DNA from: CAYLLT01 sp964591605
GTDB taxonomy: Bacteria; Planctomycetota; Phycisphaerae; UBA1845; PWPN01
Length of the DNA stretch: 7,079 nt
NCBI GenBank assembly: GCA_964591605.1
Contig: CAZQEN010000383.1
Coordinates: 1-7,079, forward strand
Direction of reading: 5' to 3'
Both the position numbers and the translations under genes were made by a program. The notes below the pieces were generated by a model. That model worked only from the letters and a program-made list of their open reading frames with translations, was not told the origin of the DNA and did not search any database. Below are positions 1 through 4,157 of this stretch, piece after piece (the first letter of the stretch is position 1; the number at the start of each line of letters is the position of its first letter).

Positions 1-635
1 GCCCCGTGATAGCCGGCCAGGAAACGCTCGAGGAAGCGCGACGCCTCGATATCCAGGTGGTTCGTGGGCTCATCGAGCAGGAGGAGGTCGGCCTCCTGGA
101 GGAGCAGTTGGGCAAGTGCCGCCCGGCACTTCTGGCCGCCCGACAGATTCGCAATCGGCACGTCATAATCGGCCGGCGCAAAACCCAGTCCGCCCAGCAC
201 CTCCTTGACCAGCACCTCGTAGTCGTACCCCCCTGCCGCGTGCAGCCGGGCCTGCAGCTCGTCGTATTCGGCCATCAGTTCATCGACGCGGTCGGTCTCG
301 TGATGCTCGGCGATCTGGTGGGCCACGTCGGCGACGCGCTGTTCGAGCTCGCGCAGGTGTTCGAAGCACGAGGTCACGCCGGCCAGCAGCGGCTGGCTCG
401 TCTCGAGCTGCGGCTCCTGCGGCAGATAGCCGACCTGCAGGCCGCGCGTTCGCGTGACCGTCCCCATCTGCGGCGTCACGTCGCCCGTGATCAGCTTGAA
501 GACCGACGTCTTGCCCGCCCCGTTGGGGCCGATGAGCCCGATCTTCTCGCCGCGCTGGATCTCCCAGTCCAGATCGTGCAGGACGACCTGGGCGTCATAT
601 TCGAGGTGGACGTTACGCAGCGAGACGAGAGACAT
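1..635 (-). CDS. ABC-F family ATPase, N-terminal part (cut by window start)
   Basis: Read on the minus strand from the ATG at 635, this gives 211 codons with no stop before the window edge. The residues form the first nucleotide-binding domain of an ABC-F protein: Walker A GPNGAGKT at residues 36-43, Q-loop glutamine at 73 (YLPQE), an inserted alpha-helical segment at about 90-135, signature LSGGQ at 164-168, and Walker B running into the ABC-F hallmark LLLLDEPTNHLD at 184-195. ABC-F proteins are soluble, have two ATPase domains and no membrane domain, and act on the ribosome (EttA, Uup and antibiotic-protection types). The second domain and linker lie outside the window, so the subfamily cannot be named. 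No clear ribosome binding site precedes the start, but the protein begins where the first beta strand of the domain is expected. The family call is secure; the exact role is not. Confidence 0.95.
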   Translation of the reverse strand, partial: MSLVSLRNVHLEYDAQVVLHDLDWEIQRGEKIGLIGPNGAGKTSVFKLITGDVTPQMGTVTRTRGLQVGYLPQEPQLETSQPLLAGVTSCFEHLRELEQRVADVAHQIAEHHETDRVDELMAEYDELQARLHAAGGYDYEVLVKEVLGGLGFAPADYDVPIANLSGGQKCRAALAQLLLQEADLLLLDEPTNHLDIEASRFLERFLAGYHG

Positions 636-740
636 CTGGTTGCTGTTCGTTGGTTGGCGTCTGTCGCGATCGGCTCTACCCGGTCCACGCGTCGCCGGGA
701 GCTGGCGAGCAAACCGATGCTCTGCCCTGACTATATGATA

Positions 741-773
741 CCGCAGGCGACGCTTCGGCGGCCCGGCCTGCGG
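741..773. repeat. 8-bp inverted repeat upstream of the ABC-F gene
   Basis: CCGCAGGC at 741-748 is the exact reverse complement of GCCTGCGG at 766-773, with 17 nt between the arms. If the ABC-F transcript starts upstream of this point, the repeat would form a hairpin in a long 5' leader. There is no T tract on either side, so it is not an intrinsic terminator. It could equally be a binding site or chance in GC-rich DNA. Confidence 0.4.
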
Positions 774-856
774 CGAGCCACGTCTTCTGGCCCGCCCTCT
801 TCGTCAGCCGCAATGCCAAGTTTAAGGCCATTGTGCAGACCGGTCACGCGGACCCG

Positions 857-870
857 TCTCCCACGGGAGA
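857..870. repeat. 14-bp dyad TCTCCC-AC-GGGAGA
   Basis: Six-base arms are separated by two bases. It overlaps a second inverted repeat, CCCGT (853-857) with ACGGG (863-867), so two mutually exclusive hairpins are possible. A spacing this tight suits a dimeric DNA-binding protein better than an RNA stem. There is no adjacent promoter that I can recognise, so an operator role is only a possibility. Confidence 0.3.
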
Positions 871-1073
871 TCACTCACACCATCCCCGATCCGCGGGGCC
901 TGGCCCGAAGCAGCTCAGACGATCGCCGCAGATTCCGCCACAATCGTGAGCGCAACCACCGGGCAGGCAGACGCCAACCAGCATGTGCCCCGTGTTTTGC
1001 GGATTCCGCAGTGGACACAGCCGATTTCAGATGGACTCGCCCGGCAGAAACCGTCAGCGGATCGCTTTTTCAC

Positions 1074-1101
1074 TTGCTTTTTCGTCAGTATGGTGTATAA
1101 A
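1074..1101 (+). promoter_or_regulatory. Sigma-70-type promoter
   Basis: A -35 element TTGCTT (1074-1079) and a -10 element TATAAA (1096-1101) are separated by 16 nt. They sit in a locally AT-rich patch that stands out from the GC-rich surroundings. Predicted transcription start is about 1107-1109, roughly 20 nt before the ATG of the short ORF at 1128. It is the best promoter match I see in the window. It would drive the short ORF and, if the terminator is passed, the tRNA genes. Confidence 0.7.
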
Positions 1102-1114
1102 TCATCGTAGAAAG

Positions 1115-1119
1115 AGGAG
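1115..1119 (+). promoter_or_regulatory. Ribosome binding site of the 20-codon ORF
   Basis: AGGAG lies 8 nt before the ATG at 1128. A near-perfect Shine-Dalgarno is uncommon in this window: the ABC-F and sigma-factor genes lack one at a normal distance. It is therefore a strong argument that the short ORF is really translated. Confidence 0.75.
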
Positions 1120-1127
1120 ATTCCCGC

Positions 1128-1190
1128 ATGGCGTTCATTTTTGGCTGTCTATGCTGCCTGCTTACCCTCGCAGATCGGAGGCTCGCCTAG
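1128..1190 (+). CDS. 20-residue ORF, candidate leader peptide rich in Cys and Leu
   Basis: This very small ORF (20 sense codons, stop TAG at 1188-1190) has its own promoter about 20 nt upstream of the mRNA start region and AGGAG at the right distance. The peptide is hydrophobic. Codons 7-12 are TGT CTA TGC TGC CTG CTT, an unbroken Cys-Leu-Cys-Cys-Leu-Leu run. In total 8 of 20 codons are Cys (3) or CUN leucine (5). An intrinsic terminator begins 31 nt after the stop codon. The next genes downstream are two Leu-anticodon tRNAs and a tRNA-Cys. Promoter, short ORF with a run of particular codons, and terminator before related genes is the layout of an attenuation leader, so I read it as a regulatory leader peptide. 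Alternatives are a small membrane protein, or a small RNA with an incidental ORF. Translation is likely; the role is inferred. Confidence 0.6.
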   Translation: MAFIFGCLCCLLTLADRRLA

Positions 1191-1234
1191 ACTACGCCTG
1201 AAGGTGTGTGAAATCAGCAGGGTCTCGGCAGTCT
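1189..1234 (+). promoter_or_regulatory. Candidate antiterminator pairing
   Basis: AGACT at 1189-1193 and GCC at 1196-1198 can pair with AGTCT (1230-1234) and GGC (1227-1229). This gives 8 base pairs with a 2-nt bulge (AC, 1194-1195). The pairing would occupy half of the terminator's 5' arm (1222-1231), so the two structures exclude each other. The left strand begins inside the stop codon of the 20-codon ORF. A ribosome finishing there would cover it, while one stalled at codons 7-12 would leave it free. A weaker alternative that would also block the terminator is ATCAG (1213-1217) with CTGAT (1235-1239). The pairing was found by eye, not by a folding program. Confidence 0.45.
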
Positions 1235-1260
1235 CTGATGGCTGCCGGGACTTTTTTATT
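1222..1260 (+). terminator. Intrinsic (Rho-independent) terminator
   Basis: GTCTCGGCAG (1222-1231) pairs with CTGCCGGGAC (1242-1251) over 10 continuous base pairs, one of them G-U. The loop is 10 nt, followed immediately by TTTTTTATT (1252-1260). This is a textbook terminator on the plus strand. It follows the 20-codon ORF by 31 nt and precedes the first tRNA by about 170 nt. It would give a roughly 150-nt transcript when active, and may be conditional (attenuator) given the competing pairing just upstream. Confidence 0.88.
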
Positions 1261-1429
1261 GCGCCGTGACGGCCGGGGAATCGGGAAACCGGCGCGACCG
1301 CAGGCACGGTGAATCTGCGCGCATGGATGCACAGGCGTTCCCTGTGACGTCCCGGCGATGCCGAGACCGTCGGGAGCGCTGCAAATGACGATTCTGCGCA
1401 AGCGCACGCCTCGTGCACCGCGCACCAAC
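1261..1429 (+). other. GC-rich spacer between terminator and tRNA cluster
   Basis: No gene is seen here. I find no convincing -10/-35 pair: the stretch is GC-rich and lacks a TATAAT-like hexamer. This matters because it leaves the promoter at 1074-1101 as the best candidate source of transcription for the tRNAs, by read-through. A short inverted repeat, TGCGC-AA-GCGCA, lies at 1395-1406. Confidence 0.5.
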
Positions 1430-1503
1430 GGCCAAGTAGCCCAACTGGCAGAGGCCGCGCGCTCAGAACGCGTGAAGTGTGGGTTCGACTCCCACCTTGG
1501 CCA
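1430..1503 (+). tRNA. tRNA with Leu anticodon CAG, class I (short variable loop)
   Basis: A full cloverleaf is visible. Acceptor GGCCAAG (1430-1436) pairs with CTTGGCC (1496-1502), followed by discriminator A1503. The D arm has a 3-bp stem plus a C-A mismatch, with G18G19 present. The anticodon stem is 1457-1461 with 1469-1473, loop CTCAGAA, anticodon CAG at 1464-1466. The variable loop is five bases, GAAGT (1474-1478). The T arm is GTGGG/CCCAC with loop TTCGACT. CCA is not encoded. By anticodon it reads the leucine codon CUG. Bacterial tRNA-Leu is normally class II with a long variable arm and has G37 after G36; this one is class I (A15 can pair with T48) and has A37. It is surely a tRNA gene by structure, but which amino acid it carries is uncertain. 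Confidence 0.88.
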
Positions 1504-1506
1504 TCC

Positions 1507-1580
1507 GCGGCCGTAGGCAAATCGGCAAAGCCGCCGGAATGAGAGTCCGGTGCGTGGGGGTTCGAATCCCTCCGGCCGCA
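1507..1580 (+). tRNA. tRNA with Leu anticodon GAG, class I (short variable loop)
   Basis: It starts only 3 nt after the previous tRNA, so the two are surely co-transcribed. Acceptor GCGGCCG (1507-1513) pairs with CGGCCGC (1573-1579), followed by A1580. The D stem is 3 bp with an A-A mismatch. The anticodon stem CCGGA/TCCGG (1534-1538, 1546-1550) holds loop ATGAGAG, anticodon GAG at 1541-1543. The variable loop is five bases, TGCGT (1551-1555). The T stem GGGGG/CCCTC has one G-U pair, with loop TTCGAAT. CCA is not encoded. GAG reads CUC and CUU (Leu). As in its neighbour, the class II arm expected for leucine is absent, A15-T48 pairing is possible, and A37 follows G36. The unusual 32/38 pair is A-G. 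Confidence 0.88.
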
Positions 1581-1652
1581 TCGTGTCCTTTCAGAGGAGA
1601 TAAGAGTGTCGAGGGCTTCACGTGAGCGGCGAGGAGGCAACAGGATGTCCAC
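1581..1652 (+). other. Spacer between second and third tRNA
   Basis: These 72 nt hold no further tRNA, no T-rich hairpin terminator and no obvious promoter. The three tRNAs may therefore form one precursor transcript. Purine-rich GAGGAG motifs occur twice but precede no convincing reading frame. Confidence 0.4.
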
Positions 1653-1724
1653 GACCGGGTGCCCGAGCGGCCAGGGCGCGGCCTGCAGAGCCGCAGTACG
1701 TGGGTTCGAATCCCACCCCGGTCT
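1653..1724 (+). tRNA. tRNA-Cys(GCA)
   Basis: Acceptor GACCGGG (1653-1659) pairs with CCCGGTC (1717-1723), followed by discriminator T1724; U73 is the main identity base of tRNA-Cys. The D stem CCC/GGG has an unpaired G13-A22, comparable to the 13-22 mismatch of tRNA-Cys in Escherichia coli. The anticodon stem GCGGC/GCCGC holds loop CTGCAGA, anticodon GCA at 1685-1687. The variable loop is AGTAC, so G15 can pair with C48. The T arm is GTGGG/CCCAC with loop TTCGAAT. CCA is not encoded. It reads UGC and UGU. The odd point is G37: tRNA-Cys normally carries A36-A37, the site of isopentenyl modification by MiaA, and here that site is lost. Confidence 0.93.
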
Positions 1725-2168
1725 TGCATGCAGTGCCAGCATTCTGCCCGCGCGAGAAGTATGAGAAGCGCGTCGCCAACGTTTCGCCGGTGCGACGGGG
1801 TCCGCGGGCACCTGGCTGGATAGTCTGACCGGAAGAGGCACAGGGTCGGACATTGCAAGAGTAAACCACCTTCATCTCCCGCACCACCTGTGCGCGGTAC
1901 GGGGAGAATGAGCTTTTCCTGTCGGCAAGGCAGCGTGGGAAGCGGCACATCTCCAGGATGGTGCTGGAAAACGACTGATACGACCTTTGATCGTGCTCGG
2001 GCCTGCGTGCGCGGCCTGAGGAGCGAGTGGTCAATCCAGCCATCACTTCTTCCCCGACCATGCAGAGGCTTCAGCCGGATTAATGCCGCGGTCACTTCCA
2101 GCGGGTGACACGGCGCGAAGCATCTCCGGAGTTGCCTTTGGTCAGATCCTTCTCACGCCTTCCCCCTG
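1725..2168. other. Gene-free stretch between tRNA cluster and beta-helix gene
   Basis: I see no convincing gene. The open frames here have Arg/Ser/Cys-rich translations without any domain, and several merely extend antisense reading of the tRNAs. TGCATGCA (1725-1732) directly follows tRNA-Cys but is not a terminator. A nested hairpin is possible at 1875-1907. No T-rich terminator for the minus-strand beta-helix gene is visible near 2100-2168. Confidence 0.5.
1875..1907. repeat. Nested inverted repeat
   Basis: TCTCCC (1875-1880) pairs with GGGAGA (1902-1907), and inside it GCAC (1881-1884) pairs with GTGC (1890-1893). On the plus strand the first run of T (CTTTT) comes several bases after the outer stem, which is too far for a good terminator. 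It might be a weak end for the tRNA transcript, or an RNA structure of no known role. Confidence 0.3.
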
Positions 2169-3242
2169 TCAGTAGATGAAGTTCGACCAGGGGTGATTCG
2201 CACCTGGTACGCCGCTGATGTCGCCAACGCCAGCCGCGTTGACAATGGGTCCATGCGAATTACCGGGGGCGATCGAATAAGGCGTTCCGCACTGGCTCGC
2301 GGCGCAGCGGCCAATCATGCTGCCGCTGCCCTGAAGGGCGAATCCTGTCCCGGCACAACCCGTTGCGACGCACTCATCCAGGAAGTTGCCGGAATCCTGC
2401 ACTCTGAAACCGTCCAATCCACCGCTGGCCCGGCATCGGCTGAAGCGGCCGCGCGCGAGTCCTACGAATCCGTGGCCTAGACAGCGTTCCGCATTACAGT
2501 CCAGAAAGAGGGCGTCGTTCTCGAAGTCGAAACCGACGATGGAGTTCTGAAACGAGGTGCACGACTGCACCGTTCCGCCGTTGAACAACTTGAAGCCGAT
2601 CTGACTGCTGTACGTGACGCACCCGTACATCAGGCCGCCGTGGGCGAGAGAAAACACCGTGGCGTTGCAGTCGGCCCCAACGCACCGGTCGATGATACAG
2701 CCGGCGTTCAAGTAGATTGCGTGGGCGCCCGTGCTCTGCGAGCAGCGCAGGACGTGCAAATGGCGGGCAACGCTGTTGCGGGTCTGATCACCGAAGATCC
2801 CGAATCCGGGCCAGTCGCGGATGACACCATTGCTGATCGAGATGTTGTGTCGCAGCCCCACGATGAGAATGCCGACAAGCGCCTCGGGCGCCCCGACGAG
2901 TTCGAAGCCGCCCAAATCGAGCGCGACGCCGTCGGACGAGATCTCAATGGTGTTCCGCCCCGCCTGGGCAGGGATGCTGGCCGTCAGGTAGTAGCTGCCG
3001 GGCTGACTGATCTGGTGCACCGCGCTCGCACTGCCTGGTAGACTCTGCACCGGAATGCGCGGTTCGGCCAGCCCCAGATTCGTGCGGGCGACCTTGTCGT
3101 ACAGTTCCTGCAGTGTCCGGCCCGTCGGAGCGATTGGCCCCGCCGGGGGCGTCAGCGTTCCGCCCGCGGCCAGTTTCGCCAGCACCCCCGCGCCAGCCAG
3201 ACCCGCACCCGTCAGCAGTATTCGGCGATCAATCGGGTCCAT
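2169..3242 (-). CDS. Exported right-handed beta-helix protein with Tat-like signal
   Basis: A 357-residue protein starts at the ATG at 3242, with GAGGG 7 nt upstream. The N-terminus DRRILLTGAG followed by an Ala/Gly/Leu-rich stretch (residues 6-28) resembles a twin-arginine signal, so export as a folded protein is likely. Residues from about 85 onward show short repeating rungs with Gly, Asn and hydrophobic positions, such as ISISNGVIRDW, GCIIDRC and FDFENDALFLDC. This is the pattern of right-handed parallel beta-helix (NosD / pectate-lyase-like) domains. Thirteen cysteines occur, all in the second half, recurring about once or twice per rung. No catalytic set can be identified by eye, so a structural or carbohydrate-binding role is as possible as an enzyme. 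The C-terminus (GDISGVPGANHPWSNFIY) resembles tails I associate with planctomycete beta-helix proteins. The gene lies 36 nt downstream of another exported-protein gene on the same strand. Confidence 0.85.
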   Translation of the reverse strand: MDPIDRRILLTGAGLAGAGVLAKLAAGGTLTPPAGPIAPTGRTLQELYDKVARTNLGLAEPRIPVQSLPGSASAVHQISQPGSYYLTASIPAQAGRNTIEISSDGVALDLGGFELVGAPEALVGILIVGLRHNISISNGVIRDWPGFGIFGDQTRNSVARHLHVLRCSQSTGAHAIYLNAGCIIDRCVGADCNATVFSLAHGGLMYGCVTYSSQIGFKLFNGGTVQSCTSFQNSIVGFDFENDALFLDCNAERCLGHGFVGLARGRFSRCRASGGLDGFRVQDSGNFLDECVATGCAGTGFALQGSGSMIGRCAASQCGTPYSIAPGNSHGPIVNAAGVGDISGVPGANHPWSNFIY

Positions 3243-3249
3243 GCTTTTT

Positions 3250-3254
3250 CCCTC
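3250..3254 (-). promoter_or_regulatory. Ribosome binding site of the beta-helix gene
   Basis: On the minus strand GAGGG lies 7 nt before the ATG at 3242, inside the 36-nt gap after the upstream gene. It fixes the start and indicates independent initiation within a shared transcript. Confidence 0.65.
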
Positions 3255-3278
3255 GATTGAGAATTGAGACTTGAACCC

Positions 3279-3851
3279 TCATTCGTCAACGATGTTGATC
3301 GTGCACCATGCAGATTCCGACGCAGGACATCCTGCACACCCGCTCCCGCACAGGGATTCACAGACCCGCAGGGTGACCGACCCCAGACCTTCCTTCTGCG
3401 GTGTGTTGAGATCATCGGCCGCACGAAGGGCGAGACTGTACGTCGACTCGATGGTCACGGGCCCGTGCTGCGGTGAAACGTCTGCCAGGAAGCTGTGGTC
3501 ATACGAATCGAGAATGCTGAGGCTGCCGCCGTTGGATGTGAACTCCCACCGGAGTTTCAGCATGTCACTGAACTCCGGATCAACTCGCACGACCAGACGA
3601 CGGGTGGCGAGCCCCCCCCGAGGAGAAAGCGTCGCCGGTAGCTCCCCGGGGCAGCTCAGTGTGAACATTCTTCTGCCAGTTTCGGCGTCTTCTGCAAAGC
3701 TATCGAAGTCATCGTCAGAGGGGAGGTTCTGACCCTGCCCGGCGGGGTTCAACACTGTGGGTACCAGTGTTGACCCACATTCTCCGCCCACGAATACACC
3801 GAGTGCCAATCCGGATATCAGCAAAAAAGAGAATCTGCGCTCGACTCGCAT
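3279..3851 (-). CDS. Secreted protein with cysteine-rich tail, unknown function
   Basis: I do not recognise this family. I start it at the ATG at 3851, which gives 190 residues. This start has GAGG 6 nt upstream and opens directly into a signal sequence: MRVERR followed by a hydrophobic core at about residues 7-22. The frame stays open upstream to an ATG at 4037, but that start has no ribosome binding site and would bury the signal sequence. Residues 70-163 alternate in a way that suggests an Ig-like beta-sandwich (for example LRWEFTSNGGSLSIL). The tail contains five cysteines (164, 168, 172, 175, 183), with C25 and C67 further upstream. C25 is not in a proper lipobox (GGEC), so it is probably not a lipoprotein. 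An Asp-rich patch lies at 46-55. It is probably co-transcribed with the beta-helix gene 36 nt downstream. A run of eight G bases encodes R78-G79-G80. Confidence 0.75.
   Translation of the reverse strand: MRVERRFSFLLISGLALGVFVGGECGSTLVPTVLNPAGQGQNLPSDDDFDSFAEDAETGRRMFTLSCPGELPATLSPRGGLATRRLVVRVDPEFSDMLKLRWEFTSNGGSLSILDSYDHSFLADVSPQHGPVTIESTYSLALRAADDLNTPQKEGLGSVTLRVCESLCGSGCAGCPASESAWCTINIVDE
3612..3619 (-). repeat. Homopolymer of eight G (minus strand) inside a coding region
   Basis: Eight C bases on the plus strand encode Arg-Gly-Gly (residues 78-80) of the secreted protein. Runs of this length can slip in replication and switch a gene on and off, or cause sequencing errors. The frame is intact through it here, and the hydrophobic/polar pattern on both sides looks like one protein. 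Confidence 0.6.
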
Positions 3852-4157
3852 CACTTCCCTCACCTGAATCATCCGGCCGCGCGATGGGTCCATTTCAACC
3901 AATGGTAAAGGCGACGAAAACAGGCCGATGTCAGCATTTTTTCTGAAAAAGCAGAGGCCGGTGTGGGGAAGCGTCCGGTCTCGCTGAATGATTAAAATGA
4001 AGCAGGGCAGGAAGCGAGAAGTATGCTCAGATGTCATGAACTTTTCGCAGATTCTTTCCAGGTGTGCCTCAAACAGGCACCAGGCGCGTGGATTTGATTT
4101 GCCGATTCCCGTACACTGTCAGCAGCACTTTCCCGTTGACAGGGCCGATTGTGAGGC
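3852..4157. other. Divergent intergenic region
   Basis: This roughly 306-nt gap separates the minus-strand secreted-protein unit from the plus-strand sigma factor gene and must carry promoters for both. It is AT-richer than the genes. It holds an A/T-tract hairpin near 3937-3952, a 6-bp hairpin at 4064-4080, and a perfect TTGACA at 4136-4141. I could not identify a full -35/-10 pair for either direction with confidence. A promoter read by an alternative sigma factor would escape this inspection. Confidence 0.5.
4064..4080. repeat. 6-bp hairpin or operator-like inverted repeat
   Basis: GTGCCT (4064-4069) and AGGCAC (4075-4080) are perfect inverted copies around the loop CAAAC. It lies 78 nt before the sigma-factor ATG and over 200 nt before the secreted-protein start. 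No T tract follows on either strand, so it is not a terminator. An operator for either divergent gene, or a leader structure, is possible. Confidence 0.4.

Larger units (their letters stand above)
636..1073. other. Gene-free intergenic stretch with two inverted repeats
   Basis: No convincing coding region is seen on either strand. Open frames that cross it on the plus strand are antisense read-through of the ABC-F gene. An 8-bp perfect inverted repeat (741-748 with 766-773) lies about 105 nt upstream of the ABC-F start. A 14-bp dyad, TCTCCC-AC-GGGAGA, lies at 857-870. An AT-richer patch around 729-740 could hold a minus-strand -10 element for the ABC-F gene, but I see no matching -35. The rest is unremarkable GC-rich DNA. 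Confidence 0.6.

Noticed and set aside
6..1100. Long plus-strand open frame of 364 codons
   Set aside because: Its first half is exactly antisense to a clear ABC-F domain with Walker A, signature and Walker B motifs. The second half is Arg/Ala/Pro-rich with no domain. It is a GC-driven shadow frame.
1222..1251. Terminator region as part of a T-box or other amino-acid riboswitch
   Set aside because: No T-box consensus or known riboswitch core is seen upstream. The transcript before the hairpin is only about 115 nt and mostly occupied by the short ORF.
1430..1724. tRNA cluster as an attachment site for an integrated element
   Set aside because: No second copy of a tRNA 3' end, no integrase gene and no phage gene is seen in the window.
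1149..1853. Minus-strand open frames over the tRNA cluster (also 1192-1581, 1463-2095 and 1618-2061)
   Set aside because: Phrases such as GGIRTH, GWDSNPR and VGVEPTL are the familiar false proteins produced by translating tRNA T-arms antisense. The three cloverleaves explain the sequence.
1622..2108. Plus-strand frames at 1622-1828 and 1890-2108
   Set aside because: The first runs through tRNA-Cys. The second is Cys/Arg/Ser-rich with no signal, domain or ribosome binding site.
2193..3041. Plus-strand frames opposite the beta-helix gene (2193-2480, 2640-3041)
   Set aside because: The minus-strand frame has a ribosome binding site, export signal and regular beta-helix rungs; the opposite frames show none of these.
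3852..4037. N-terminal extension of the secreted protein to an ATG at 4037
   Set aside because: There is no ribosome binding site there. The extension would place about 60 residues before an obvious signal sequence, and the ATG at 3851 has a good site.
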